Source: Fulvimarina manganoxydans (GTDB taxonomy: Bacteria > Pseudomonadota > Alphaproteobacteria > Rhizobiales > Rhizobiaceae). Taken from it: a stretch of 64,000 nt of DNA. The stretch's first letter is position 1; every line of letters starts with the position of its first letter. The stretch is from assembly GCF_900176465.1 (NCBI RefSeq), contig NZ_FWXR01000012.1, positions 62,001 to 126,000 of the forward strand, given 5' to 3'. A model generated the notes under the pieces. It ran no database searches. It worked only from the letters and a program-made list of their open reading frames with translations, and had not been told where the DNA came from. The translations under genes were made by a program, and so were the position numbers. Shown here piece after piece: positions 8,915-18,107 of this stretch.

Positions 8915-10321
8915 ATGTTCGACATCCTGATCAAGGGCGGCACGATCGCGACGGCAGCCGACGTCTTTGCAGCCGATGTGGCGATCAAGGACGGAACCAT
9001 CGTGCAGATCGGCCGCGATCTTGGCGAGGCGCGAGAGACGATCGACGCCACTGGGCGCTATGTTCTGCCCGGCGGCATCGACAGCCATGTCCACATCTCC
9101 CAGCCCTCAGGCGAAGGGATCGTCATGGCGGACGATTTCGAAAGCGGCACGCGCTCGGCCCTGTTCGGCGGCAACACGACCATCATGCCCTTCTGTCTTC
9201 AAAGGAAGGGCGAAGGCCTGCGCGCGGCGCTGATGGACTATCATGCGCTCGCCGAGGGCAACTGCTATACCGATATCAGCTTCCATCTCATCGTGTCGGA
9301 CCCGAGCGCTCAGGTTCTCGGCCAGGAATTGCCGGCTCTCGTGGAAGATGGCTACACCTCGCTGAAGGTCTTCATGACCTATGAGGATCTGCGCCTTTCG
9401 GATGCGCAGATTCTCGGCGTTCTGGACACGGCCCGGCGGACCGGCGCTCTCGTCATGGTCCATTGCGAGAACGAGGACGCGATCCGCTATCTCGTCGGCC
9501 TGCATGAGGCGGAAGGACGGTTTGAGCCCAGATCCCACGCTTCGAGCCGCCCGATCGCCGCCGAACGCGAGGCGACCCACCGCGCGCTTTCACTCGCCGA
9601 AATCGTCGATACACCGCTCGTCATCGTCCATGTCTCGAACCGGGAGGCGATGGAGGAGATCGAGCGTGCCAGGGCGCGCGGGCGCAAGGTGATCGGCGAG
9701 ACCTGTCCGCAATATCTGATGCTGACGGCGGACGATCTGGACGGAATGGATTGGGAAGGCGCGAAATTCGTCTGCTCGCCGCCGCCACGGGACAAGGAAA
9801 GCCAGGCCGCCTGCTGGGACGGGATCGAGCGAGGCGTCTTCGACCTCTATTCCTCCGATCACTGTCCCTTTCGTTACGAGGATGAGCACGGAAAGCTCAA
9901 TCCGAGGGGCCGCGAGAATTTCCGTCATATCCCGAACGGCATCCCGGGCGTCGAGACGCGCCTGCCGATCCTGTTCTCGGAAGGCGTGATGAAGGGGCGG
10001 ATCGACCTCTCCCATTTCGTCGCCCTGAGCGCGACAAATCATGCGAAGACCTATGGGCTTTATCCGCGGAAAGGGACTATCGCCATCGGCGCCGATGCCG
10101 ATATCGCGATCTGGGACCCCGAGGAAACGCGAACGATCCGCCACGCCGATCTGCATGATGCGTCGGATTATTCGCCCTATGAAGGCCTGACGATCACCGG
10201 CTGGCCTGTGTCGGTTCTCCTGGCCGGCAAACTGGTGCTGGCCGAGGGCAAACTGATCGATGAAAGCCGCAACGGCCGCTACCGATCGCGAAGCCGATCG
10301 CCTCTTGCGCGAAAATCCTAA
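8915..10321 (+). CDS. Dihydropyrimidinase/hydantoinase-family amidohydrolase
   Basis: This 468-residue enzyme belongs to the cyclic-amide hydrolase branch of the amidohydrolase superfamily. The full binuclear metal site can be read: H58 and H60 (DSHVH), the carboxylated Lys K151 (TSLKVFMTY), H183 (MVHCEN), H239 (IVHVSN) and D315 (SSDHCPF). It should open a cyclic ureide or imide such as dihydropyrimidine, hydantoin or a related ring to an N-carbamoyl acid. The last 15 residues are Arg/Ser-rich and may be unstructured. It is the last gene of the importer operon and is followed by a stem-loop. Substrate preference is not readable, and allantoinase is a close alternative. Confidence 0.85.
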   Translation: MFDILIKGGTIATAADVFAADVAIKDGTIVQIGRDLGEARETIDATGRYVLPGGIDSHVHISQPSGEGIVMADDFESGTRSALFGGNTTIMPFCLQRKGEGLRAALMDYHALAEGNCYTDISFHLIVSDPSAQVLGQELPALVEDGYTSLKVFMTYEDLRLSDAQILGVLDTARRTGALVMVHCENEDAIRYLVGLHEAEGRFEPRSHASSRPIAAEREATHRALSLAEIVDTPLVIVHVSNREAMEEIERARARGRKVIGETCPQYLMLTADDLDGMDWEGAKFVCSPPPRDKESQAACWDGIERGVFDLYSSDHCPFRYEDEHGKLNPRGRENFRHIPNGIPGVETRLPILFSEGVMKGRIDLSHFVALSATNHAKTYGLYPRKGTIAIGADADIAIWDPEETRTIRHADLHDASDYSPYEGLTITGWPVSVLLAGKLVLAEGKLIDESRNGRYRSRSRSPLARKS

Positions 10322-10402
10322 AGATCGCCGCGCAAGCCTTTCGCGCAAACGCTCTGAGTCCTGCGGTGTAGAGTTTTCCGAGACACGAGCTGGGGGTTCA
10401 GT

Positions 10403-10422
10403 GGCTCCTTCGAGGAGGAGCC
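10403..10422. terminator. Stem-loop between convergent genes, probable bidirectional terminator
   Basis: GGCTCCT and AGGAGCC flank a 6-base loop (TCGAGG). An outer pairing of GGGGGTTC upstream with GAAGCCCCC downstream can extend it. It sits between the amidohydrolase (plus strand) and the SnoaL-like gene (minus strand), where terminators for both are expected. It lacks a T-run. Confidence 0.45.
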
Positions 10423-10467
10423 GTGACGGATGAGAAGCCCCCGGGCATGCGAGACTGAGCGCGCGTG

Positions 10468-11535
10468 TTATGCGAACGGGCGATGATCAAAATGGCTTTG
10501 CATCCGCTCGAAGACGTCGACCCCCAATTGAAGCAGGACATGGGGGATGTCGAGGGGCACCCAGTTCTCGCGGATGAGGCCCTCGTGGTGGAGGTAGAAA
10601 TCCATCACCCGCATCGTGACCTCGCGGCCTGTCGGGCCCAGGCCGAGGAAATTGTCGCCATTGTGGATGGCATAGACGCTCGGCCAGCCGCCGGTCACCG
10701 AATAGGGACCATCGCCGATGCGGATGTAATGGCCGGCCCCATGGGCCTTGCGCGCGGCCATCACCTCTTCGAAACTGCCCTGGGGCCGCTGGAGCGCTTT
10801 GCGGAACGGCAATTGGTGATAGTCGACAAAGCCTTGGAGGCCGCGCGTCGTGCCGATCCCGGCCGGTCCGTACCACATCATCTTCGGATGCCAGTAATGC
10901 TTCTGCGGCATGGTCATCAGGGACTCGCGGGTCAGGCAGGCGCGATCGTCATGCTCGGCAAGGCTGCCATGCATGGCGAGCGTCTGGGCGATGCTCGTGG
11001 CCGACTGCGCGGGGTCCGTTTCGGTCAGGACGATGCCGTCGGCCGTGATCGGCCCCGGCCATAGGCCTTCCGTGCCAAGGCTCGGAGCGAGCGGCCAGAA
11101 GCCCGCCTGCCGCATCACGTCGAGAATGTCCCACAGGCAGTTGCTTTGGACGATCCGGCCGCCTTCGATCTGATGGACTTCGCCATAGCGCAGATAGATC
11201 GGCCTGCCGGTCGCCGGGATCGTCAGCCAATCCCGACGGAACGTTCCGCAATAATGGCCGATCTGAGCCACGTAATCGCGCCCCTCGTATGAGCCCCCGA
11301 CAAAGATCACGTCCCGGCGCTCGAGATCGGGAAATGAGCGAAGCAACGGCGCCCACACGGTTTCCTCGATGGCTTCAAGCCCCGCCATCTCGTTGAGCGG
11401 ATGGGCGCCGCGCCAGACGGCGTCCGGGGCATAGAGCGCCGCAAGCTTTGCCGGAATATCGGCCGCTGGGCTTTCCACAAGGGCGGCAAGACGGCTCATG
11501 ACGTTGCGCCGGGTTTCGATGGGGATTGTGGTCAC
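10468..11535 (-). CDS. Tandem SnoaL/NTF2-like domain protein
   Basis: About 355 residues with two alpha+beta-cone (SnoaL-like polyketide cyclase/NTF2) domains, roughly 10-150 and 180-340. Features are FPDLERRDVIFVGGSYEGRD in domain 1, WYGPAGIGTTRGLQGF at the start of domain 2 and a C-terminal NWVPLDIPHVLLQLGVDVF block. The closest relative in the window is the product of 18108-19163. The frame is open to an ATG at 11622, but that would run through the operator palindromes. GTG at 11535, preceded by AGAAAGA, or ATG at 11499, is therefore preferred. It is transcribed divergently from the ABC importer operon and shares its control region. The function is unknown; the fold fits a small-molecule isomerase, cyclase or hydratase. 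Confidence 0.75.
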   Translation of the reverse strand: MTTIPIETRRNVMSRLAALVESPAADIPAKLAALYAPDAVWRGAHPLNEMAGLEAIEETVWAPLLRSFPDLERRDVIFVGGSYEGRDYVAQIGHYCGTFRRDWLTIPATGRPIYLRYGEVHQIEGGRIVQSNCLWDILDVMRQAGFWPLAPSLGTEGLWPGPITADGIVLTETDPAQSATSIAQTLAMHGSLAEHDDRACLTRESLMTMPQKHYWHPKMMWYGPAGIGTTRGLQGFVDYHQLPFRKALQRPQGSFEEVMAARKAHGAGHYIRIGDGPYSVTGGWPSVYAIHNGDNFLGLGPTGREVTMRVMDFYLHHEGLIRENWVPLDIPHVLLQLGVDVFERMQSHFDHRPFA

Positions 11536-11584
11536 CGTTCGATCTTTCTCGAAATCGTCCTGTCCAGCAGGCTTCGCAAAAAAC

Positions 11585-11622
11585 GCATACGTATGCAAGT
11601 TTGCTATTGCATTCGTATGCAA
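11585..11622. promoter_or_regulatory. Two palindromic operators, probable LacI-family sites
   Basis: GCATACGTATGC at 11585-11596 is a perfect 12-base palindrome with a central CG. TTGCATTCGTATGCAA at 11607-11622 is a 16-base palindrome with one mismatched pair. Centres are about 24 bases apart, close to two helical turns. Palindromes with a central CG are typical of LacI/GalR operators. They lie between the divergent genes at 11535 (minus) and 11780 (plus). The cluster encodes its own LacI regulator at 19927, the natural candidate to bind here. Confidence 0.65.
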
Positions 11623-11779
11623 AAGAGGTAGCGTAGGGGCATCAGAGGCCGCCAGACAGGTGTCGCGGCCCCCAACACTTCGATCCTCCCGGCCGCCTGG
11701 CGCAAAGGGCGGCCCGACTCTGGCGCAGCCGCGTCAACCCGGCCGCGCGTACCCCCCTTTCCTTTTCAAGGAGATCAGC

Positions 11780-13015
11780 ATGACAATCGCATGGAAGACC
11801 GCGATCACTCTGGGTGCGCTTGGCCTTTCGACCGGCGTCGCGTCCGCCGCCTGTGGCATTGAAAGCGGGTCGGTGCGCGTCCTGTCGAACGACTTCCCGG
11901 CCCTTCACGACGTCGTCGAAAAGGCGAAGGAATGCGCGGGCGACGGTGTCACCGTGACGGCCAACCAGACGGCCGAGCATGAAAGCCTCGCCGTCCCGGC
12001 GCTGTCGGCGAACCCGGCCGAATACACCTCGCATTTCGTCGCCAATTCTTCGCTTCAGCCCCTCTTGAGCAACGACCTCATCCGGCCGCTCAACGACTAT
12101 ATCGAAACCTACGGCAAGAACATTTCCGAGCGCCAGAAGATCAAGATCGGCGACGATGTCATGGTGATCGCTTTCGACGCGAACGCCCAGCATCTCTTTT
12201 TTCGCGAGGACATTCTGAAAGAAGCGGGCATCGAGCCTCCGAAGACCTATGAGGATGTTCTGGCCGCCGCCAAGGCCATCAAGGACAAAAGCTTGATGGC
12301 CTATCCTTTGACAGGCACCTACAAGGCCGGCTGGAACCTCGCCGAAGAATTCGTCAACATGTATCTCGGCATGGGCGGCGAATTCTTCGAGCCGGGCTCG
12401 GCGAAGCCGGCGATCGACAATGAAAAGGGTGTCGCTGCGCTCGAGATGATGAAGTCTCTCAGCGCCTATATGAACCCCGATTATCTCACCTTCGATTCCA
12501 ATTCCGTACAGGCGGAATTGGAATCCGGCAGCGCGGCGATCGCGAATTTCTGGGGCTCGCGCTATGGCGCGGTCGTCGACGACGAAGGCTCGACGCCCGA
12601 AATCGCCGGTTCCATCAAGGTCGCTGCGGCCCCCACCGTCGGCGGCGGAACGATCCCTGCCACGACGCTCTGGTGGGACGGCTACACGGTTGCCAAGAAT
12701 ATCAGCGAAGCGGATGCGAAGGCGACCTTCATCGCCCTCGATCATGGCGCATCCGCCGAAATGGCCAATGCGAACCCGGACGCAGCCGTCTGGCTGATTG
12801 ACGGCTACGAGCCCGGCCCCGGCGCGATTGGCGTTCTGGACTCCATGAACCAAGGGGCGAAGCCCTATCCGATGGTGCCCTATATGGGGCTTCTCCACAC
12901 GGCTCTCGGCGCCGAGATCGTCGACTTCATGAAGGGCGAGGAAGACGCCGCGAAGGCGCTCGCCGACACGGAAGCCGCCTATAGCGCGGCCGCCCGCGAA
13001 AAGGGCTTCCTCTAG
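11780..13015 (+). CDS. Carbohydrate-type ABC transporter substrate-binding protein (family 1)
   Basis: This is a 411-residue extracellular solute-binding protein. The start is ATG 11780, with AAGGAG just upstream. The much longer open frame (from 11498) would destroy the signal peptide. The signal peptide covers about residues 1-23 (MTIAWKTAITLGALGLSTGV then ASA). Typical family 1 features follow: FREDILKEAGIEPPKTYED near 140-160, then NFWGSRYGAVVDDEG, and a tryptophan-rich LWWDGYTVAKN hinge near 300. It is the first gene of the plus-strand arm and supplies ligand to the permeases at 13205 and 14238. Confidence 0.88.
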   Translation: MTIAWKTAITLGALGLSTGVASAACGIESGSVRVLSNDFPALHDVVEKAKECAGDGVTVTANQTAEHESLAVPALSANPAEYTSHFVANSSLQPLLSNDLIRPLNDYIETYGKNISERQKIKIGDDVMVIAFDANAQHLFFREDILKEAGIEPPKTYEDVLAAAKAIKDKSLMAYPLTGTYKAGWNLAEEFVNMYLGMGGEFFEPGSAKPAIDNEKGVAALEMMKSLSAYMNPDYLTFDSNSVQAELESGSAAIANFWGSRYGAVVDDEGSTPEIAGSIKVAAAPTVGGGTIPATTLWWDGYTVAKNISEADAKATFIALDHGASAEMANANPDAAVWLIDGYEPGPGAIGVLDSMNQGAKPYPMVPYMGLLHTALGAEIVDFMKGEEDAAKALADTEAAYSAAAREKGFL

Positions 13016-13204
13016 GCGCGAAGCCTCCTCCGCCGTGAGCGGGACTTAGCCGCCACGGCCTCGGCGCGAGAGCCGTCGGATCGCTTCGCGCAGAGGTTCC
13101 CTTCAGGACACTCGAGCGCCGCATGGGCTTGGTTGCGGGTCCGGCTATCCTGCCGGCCACCCTCGTCAAAACTCGCCTCAAGCTCAAAGCTCCAGGAAGC
13201 CACG

Positions 13205-14233
13205 ATGCCGCACCGCACTTTCTTCTGGTTCATCCTGCCGTCCGCGCTGGCTATGCTCGTCTTCATCGCCCTGCCGATCGTCTCGATCGTCGTCCAGTCG
13301 CTTTATGTCGAGCATGATCGCGTCCTCGTCGAGGTCGAGAATTGCGGACCCTTCGGTTGCTCGAAAGAGGTTCGCGTCGACGCGGCGGCCACCGCCGAGC
13401 TTCAGCGCGAAGAGCCGCTCGGGCGCTTCAACGGACTGGCCACCTATACCAACCGGAACCATCTCGCCTTTGACGAGATCGGGGCCGCCTGGGCCAATGC
13501 GCCGGACATAGCTGAATTTGCCGGCGAAATCCTGTCGCTGCCCTTCTATCGCGCGCTGAGCTTCACCCTCGCCTACACCGCCGTCGTGACGCCCTTCGTC
13601 ATTGTTCTGGGCTTCCTGATCGCCCTTGCCGTCAACATGCTTCCGAGCCTTCTGAAGGGGCCGGTGATCTTCGTCTCGCTCCTGCCGATGATCATCACGC
13701 CGCTGATCGGCTCGCTGGTCCTCTTCTGGATGATCGATTCCAACGGCGTGATCGGCGCAACAATCCAGGCGCTCGCCAACGATCCGGCCCTCTCGCTCAA
13801 GGCTTCGGCGCCCCTCACCTGGATCACCCTTTTCGTCTACGGCATCTGGCATTCGACGCCCTTTGCCTTCGTCGTCTTCTATGCCGGCCTCCAGACCGTT
13901 CCGAAGGACACAATGGAATCGGCGATGATCGACGGCGCCAGCACCTTCGAGCGGGTGCGCTTCGTGACGCTGCCGCATCTCTCGCCGCTCCTGGTCTTTG
14001 TCGGTCTGATCCAGCTCATGGACAATTTCCGGGTTTTCGAGCCGATCGTCGGCTTCAACGCCGAGGCCAATGCCACCTCACTCTCCTGGATCATCTTCAA
14101 CGATCTGCGCGGCGCCGGCACCCCCTTGTTCGGCTCGGCCGCCGCGACCTCGACGCTCACGCTCATCGGCGTGTCGATCCTGCTGACCCCGGTGCTGATC
14201 CGCACCTGGCGCGACTTCACCAGGAAGGGATAA
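13205..14233 (+). CDS. Sugar ABC transporter permease (MalF/UgpA type)
   Basis: A 342-residue permease. The start is ATG 13205 with AGGAAG upstream; the N-terminal hydrophobic helix (FFWFILPSALAMLVFIALPI) follows at once. A periplasmic loop of about 85 residues with two cysteines (NCGPFGCSKE) separates helix 1 from helix 2, as in MalF-like subunits. The ATPase-contact loop is DTMESAMIDGASTFERVRFV near residues 235-255, followed by LPHLSPLL. It forms a heterodimeric channel with the next gene. Confidence 0.88.
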   Translation: MPHRTFFWFILPSALAMLVFIALPIVSIVVQSLYVEHDRVLVEVENCGPFGCSKEVRVDAAATAELQREEPLGRFNGLATYTNRNHLAFDEIGAAWANAPDIAEFAGEILSLPFYRALSFTLAYTAVVTPFVIVLGFLIALAVNMLPSLLKGPVIFVSLLPMIITPLIGSLVLFWMIDSNGVIGATIQALANDPALSLKASAPLTWITLFVYGIWHSTPFAFVVFYAGLQTVPKDTMESAMIDGASTFERVRFVTLPHLSPLLVFVGLIQLMDNFRVFEPIVGFNAEANATSLSWIIFNDLRGAGTPLFGSAAATSTLTLIGVSILLTPVLIRTWRDFTRKG

Positions 14234-14237
14234 CGCC

Positions 14238-15119
14238 ATGACCGCCCAAACCTCGCGCAAGGCGCCCATCCTCGCCATTCTCTCAACGGCCTTCATCGTT
14301 CTGTGGCTCTTACTGGCGGCGTTTCCCTTCCTCTGGACCCTCTGGGGGTCCTTCAAGGTGCAAGGGGACTTCTTCTCCCGCCAGGACTGGATGAACGCGC
14401 TGTCGGGCACGCGAACGATCGCCGAGACGGGAAGCGCCTTTACCGGCCAGGGCTATTACGGCGCCTGGGTACTCAACGATTTCTGGCGCTCGGCGATCAA
14501 CACAGGCATCGTCACCTTTTTCGTCGTCGTGATCTCGCTGACCTTCGGCACGCTTGGCGGCTACGCGCTGTCGCGCTCGTCCTTCCGCTATGCGTTCTGG
14601 ATCCTCATCGCGGCGCTGATCTTCCGCGCCATGCCCCATATCACTCTCGTCTCGGGCTATCTCCTTCCCTTCTTCCAGCTCAACATCTGGGGGTATCTGG
14701 CGACCTCGATCGTCGTTCTGGTCGCGATCAATCAGCCCTTCACGCTCTGGATGCTCCATTCCTTCTTCAAGAGCATCCCGAAGGATCTCGACGAAAGCGC
14801 CATGGTCGACGGCTGTTCGCGCTTCCAGGCCTTTCGCATGGTGATCATCCCGGTCATGTGGCCCGGCGTGATCACCACCGGCCTGTTCTCCTTCCTCCTC
14901 GCCTATAACGACTTCGCCGTCACCGCGACCCTCCTGACGCAGGAGAACCAGACCATGGTGCCGAAGATCGCCAGCTTCCTCGGCACGACCCAGGTCCAGG
15001 GCAATGTCATGTACGCCGTCTCGGCCGTCGTGTCGGCGACCGTTCCGCTCTTCATCCTCGTCCTCTTCTTCCAGCGCCAGATCGTCAGCGGGCTGACCGC
15101 CGGCGCCGTCAAGGGATAG
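14238..15119 (+). CDS. Sugar ABC transporter permease (MalG/UgpE type)
   Basis: A 293-residue permease with about six membrane helices. The EAA loop reads IPKDLDESAMVDGCSRFQAF near residues 178-198, followed by VIIPVMWPGV. It begins 4 bases after the stop of the partner permease and is followed 6 bases later by the ATPase, so the three form a tight transport operon. Confidence 0.9.
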   Translation: MTAQTSRKAPILAILSTAFIVLWLLLAAFPFLWTLWGSFKVQGDFFSRQDWMNALSGTRTIAETGSAFTGQGYYGAWVLNDFWRSAINTGIVTFFVVVISLTFGTLGGYALSRSSFRYAFWILIAALIFRAMPHITLVSGYLLPFFQLNIWGYLATSIVVLVAINQPFTLWMLHSFFKSIPKDLDESAMVDGCSRFQAFRMVIIPVMWPGVITTGLFSFLLAYNDFAVTATLLTQENQTMVPKIASFLGTTQVQGNVMYAVSAVVSATVPLFILVLFFQRQIVSGLTAGAVKG

Positions 15120-15125
15120 TCCGCC

Positions 15126-16178
15126 ATGGCCGAAATGCAGCTCAAGAACGTGTCGAAGCGCTGGGGCAATTTCATCGCCGTCGACGACTTCCACCTCTCC
15201 ATCCCCGACGAGGAATTCCTCGTCCTGCTCGGACCGTCGGGTTGCGGCAAGTCGACGACGATGCGGATGATCGCCGGCCTCGAAGAGGTGTCCGGCGGCG
15301 AGATCTGGATCGGCGATCGGGTCGTCAACAAGCTCGAACCGAAAGATCGCGACATCGCGATGGTGTTTCAGAGCTACGGGCTCTACCCGACCATGAGCGT
15401 CTACGAAAACATCCGCTTTCCGCTGAAGGTCCGGCGCATCCCGAAGGACGAGCATCACGAGCGGGTCATGCGGGCCGCCGAGATGGTCGAGCTTACCGAT
15501 TTCCTGGATCGCAGACCCGCCGAGCTGTCCGGCGGCCAGCGCCAGCGCGTGGCGCTCGCCCGCGCCATCGTGCGCAAGCCGACGGTCTTTCTGATGGACG
15601 AACCCTTGTCCAATCTCGACGCCAAGCTGCGCGTCTCGACCCGCGCGCAGATCAAGAACCTCCACCACGAACTGCGCACCACGACGATCTACGTCACCCA
15701 TGACCAGATCGAGGCGATGACGCTCGCCGACCGCGTCGTGGTGATGAACAAGGGCGTCGTTCAGCAGGTCGGCACGCCCCTTCAGATCTATGACCGGCCC
15801 GCCAACACGTTCGTCGCGAGCTTTATCGGCTCGCCGGCGATGAATCTGATGAACGGAACGATCGAGAACGGCGTCTTCACCGGTAAGGGCGTTCGCATCG
15901 AGGGCTTGAGCAAGACGGTGACGGGGCCGGTGACCCTCGGCTTCCGCGCCGAGGACGCGACGCCCGTTACGAGCGGCGGCGAGATTTCGGCGCCGATCTT
16001 TTCGCTCGAACTTTTGGGCGAAGCCTCAATGGTGAGCGTCCATGCCGGCGGCGCGCTTGTCGCGGTCAAGGTGCCGAAGAGCTTCTCGGCCGAGATCGGC
16101 GACATATTCGGCGCTTCCGTTCCCGCCTCCATCTGCCATCTGTTCGACCGGGATACCGGCGAGCGGATCGGCGCCTGA
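15126..16178 (+). CDS. Sugar ABC transporter ATP-binding protein (UgpC/MalK type)
   Basis: The protein has 350 residues. Walker A GPSGCGKST is at 36-44, Q-loop VFQSYGLYPTMSVYEN, signature LSGGQRQR near 135, Walker B VFLMDEPLSNLDAKLR and H-loop YVTHDQIEAM. A C-terminal TOBE/regulatory domain extends from about 235 to 350, as in MalK/UgpC. All motifs are intact. It powers the importer encoded by the three genes before it. Confidence 0.92.
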   Translation: MAEMQLKNVSKRWGNFIAVDDFHLSIPDEEFLVLLGPSGCGKSTTMRMIAGLEEVSGGEIWIGDRVVNKLEPKDRDIAMVFQSYGLYPTMSVYENIRFPLKVRRIPKDEHHERVMRAAEMVELTDFLDRRPAELSGGQRQRVALARAIVRKPTVFLMDEPLSNLDAKLRVSTRAQIKNLHHELRTTTIYVTHDQIEAMTLADRVVVMNKGVVQQVGTPLQIYDRPANTFVASFIGSPAMNLMNGTIENGVFTGKGVRIEGLSKTVTGPVTLGFRAEDATPVTSGGEISAPIFSLELLGEASMVSVHAGGALVAVKVPKSFSAEIGDIFGASVPASICHLFDRDTGERIGA

Positions 16179-16203
16179 CCCCTCGATCGGAAAGCTGAAC
16201 GCC

Positions 16204-16752
16204 ATGAAGGGCATGCGTCCCGAACAAGCGGTTCTGACCCGTGACACCGACCTGTCGAAGACCGACGCGACACGGCGTGTCATCGAGGGGATGGTGGACG
16301 GTCTCAATGACCATCGGATCGCCGATATCGGCGAATTCTTCCATGCCGATTTCCGCTGGACGGGCAATCAGGGCTGCGGGTGCAAGACCGGTCTGCGCGA
16401 GTTTCAGGACAATTGGCAGCGCCCGTTCCAGGCCGCCTTTTCCGACAAGGTCTGCATCGACGAGGCCCGGCTCTTCATGGGCGAATGGGCCGCCGCCTTC
16501 GGCCGCCAGGAGGCCACCCACTCAGGCCCCTTCATGGGCGTCGCGCCGACCGGTAAGCGCGTCGAAATCCGCTACATGGATTTCTGGAAGGTCGAGGACG
16601 GCAAGATCGTCGACAATTGGGTGAATGTCGATTTCGCCCATGTGCTCGCCCAGCTCGGCGTTGACGTCTTTTCCGGCGAGGGCTGGGAGGCCTTCGATCG
16701 GGGCGAAAGGCAACCGCCGCGTCCCGATAGCCAACAATCAAACGAACAATAA
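16204..16752 (+). CDS. Single-domain SnoaL-like (ester cyclase type) protein
   Basis: A 182-residue NTF2-fold protein. The chosen start is ATG 16204, which leaves the ABC ATPase gene intact (the open frame begins earlier, inside it). It contains [10 protein letters not shown] near 50, a substrate-pocket segment [20 protein letters not shown] near 120-140, and ends [19 protein letters not shown] followed by a polar tail. That terminal block is shared with the two-domain proteins at 10468 and 18108. Asp/His residues in the cone could act as general acid-base, as in SnoaL. The substrate is unknown, and it is co-transcribed with the importer. Confidence 0.78.
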   Translation: MKGMRPEQAVLTRDTDLSKTDATRRVIEGMVDGLNDHRIADIGEFFHADFRWTGNQGCGCKTGLREFQDNWQRPFQAAFSDKVCIDEARLFMGEWAAAFGRQEATHSGPFMGVAPTGKRVEIRYMDFWKVEDGKIVDNWVNVDFAHVLAQLGVDVFSGEGWEAFDRGERQPPRPDSQQSNEQ

Positions 16753-16774
16753 TGAAACATCGACGAGGGATGAA

Positions 16775-18103
16775 ATGGCCATCACCTATCTGAAGCGGGG
16801 CAAGCCCGAGGCCGAGCGATCCGAGGATGACGCCAAGGTTCGCGGGGTCGTGGAGGCGACGCTGAAGGACATCGAAACACGGGGCGACCAGGCCGTTCGC
16901 GAACTCTCCGAAAAGTTCGACCGCTACGCGCCTCAAGATTTCCGCCTGTCCGAGAGCGAAATCGAAAGCCTGATCGGGAAGTTGTCGGCGCGCGAACTCG
17001 CCGATATCCGCTTTGCCCAGGAGCAGGTGAAGCGCTTTGCCGCCGCTCAGCGCGCCTCGATCACCGACATCGAGATCGAAACGCTCCCCGGTGTCGTCCT
17101 CGGCCATAAGACGATCCCGGTGCAGTCGGTCGGCTGTTACGTGCCGGGCGGCAAGTTCCCGATGGTCGCCTCCGCCCACATGTCCGTCGCGACGGCGAGC
17201 GTTGCCGGCGTGCCGCGCATCGTTGCCGCCACGCCGCCTTTCAGGGGCGAGCCCAATCCCGGCGTCATTGCCGCCATGCATCTTGGCGGCGCCCATGAAA
17301 TCTACGTTCTCGGCGGCATCCAGGCGATCGGGGCCATGGCTCTCGGCACAGAGACGATCGACCCGGTCCATATGCTCGTCGGCCCCGGCAACGCTTTCGT
17401 GGCGGAGGCCAAGCGCCAGCTCTTCGGCCGCGTCGGCATCGATCTCTTTGCCGGACCGACGGAAACGATGGTGATCGCCGACGACACGGTGGATGCGGAA
17501 ATGTGCGCCACCGATCTCCTCGGACAGGCCGAGCATGGCTACAATTCTCCGGCCGTCCTCGTCACCCGGTCACGCAGACTTGCCGAAGCCACGCTCGAAG
17601 AGATCGAGCGCATCCTCACCATCCTGCCCACCCGCGAGACGGCGGCCAAGAGCTGGGAGGATTACGGCGAGGTCATTCTCTGCGACAGCTATGAGGAGAT
17701 GTTGGACGTCGCCAACGACATCGCCTCGGAACATGTGCAGGTCATGACCGATCGCGACGACTGGTTTCTGGAGAAGATGCACTCCTATGGCGCGCTGTTT
17801 CTCGGACCGCGCACCAATGTCGCCAATGGCGACAAGGTCATCGGGACCAACCATACCCTGCCGACGAAGAAGGCGGGCCGCTATACGGGCGGTCTCTGGG
17901 TCGGCAAATTCCTGAAGACGCATAGCTATCAGAAGGTCCTAACCGACGAGGCGGCCGCCGAGATCGGCGCCTATGGCTCGCGGCTCTGCATGCTGGAAGG
18001 CTTTGTCGGCCACGCCGAGCAATGCAATCTTCGCGTGCGTCGCTATGGCGGTGTGAACGTCCCCTATGGCGAAGGCGCGCCGGCTCGAGCGGCGGCGGAG
18101 TGA
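16775..18103 (+). CDS. Histidinol-dehydrogenase-family NAD-dependent dehydrogenase
   Basis: A 442-residue member of the HisD family. Signatures are [17 protein letters not shown] near 130, [16 protein letters not shown] near 210, the Zn-ligand region [15 protein letters not shown] near 250 with Gln and His, the active-site segment [19 protein letters not shown] near 355 and a late His in [11 protein letters not shown] near 425. No other his genes are nearby. Paralogues of HisD outside his operons oxidise other alcohols, for example HpsN on 2,3-dihydroxypropanesulfonate. A catabolic polyol or hydroxy-acid dehydrogenase is therefore more likely than histidine synthesis. The ATG at 16775 matches the family start; the open frame extends upstream through the SnoaL-like gene. 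Confidence 0.82.
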   Translation: MAITYLKRGKPEAERSEDDAKVRGVVEATLKDIETRGDQAVRELSEKFDRYAPQDFRLSESEIESLIGKLSARELADIRFAQEQVKRFAAAQRASITDIEIETLPGVVLGHKTIPVQSVGCYVPGGKFPMVASAHMSVATASVAGVPRIVAATPPFRGEPNPGVIAAMHLGGAHEIYVLGGIQAIGAMALGTETIDPVHMLVGPGNAFVAEAKRQLFGRVGIDLFAGPTETMVIADDTVDAEMCATDLLGQAEHGYNSPAVLVTRSRRLAEATLEEIERILTILPTRETAAKSWEDYGEVILCDSYEEMLDVANDIASEHVQVMTDRDDWFLEKMHSYGALFLGPRTNVANGDKVIGTNHTLPTKKAGRYTGGLWVGKFLKTHSYQKVLTDEAAAEIGAYGSRLCMLEGFVGHAEQCNLRVRRYGGVNVPYGEGAPARAAAE

Positions 18104-18107
18104 TCGG

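Noticed and set aside
11498-11779. Upstream extension of the binding-protein gene at 11780
   Set aside because: The extension would run through the operators and bury the signal peptide; a strong AAGGAG site supports ATG 11780.
14310-15701. 463-codon open frame on the minus strand
   Set aside because: Antisense to the permease and ATPase genes, with no recognisable domain.
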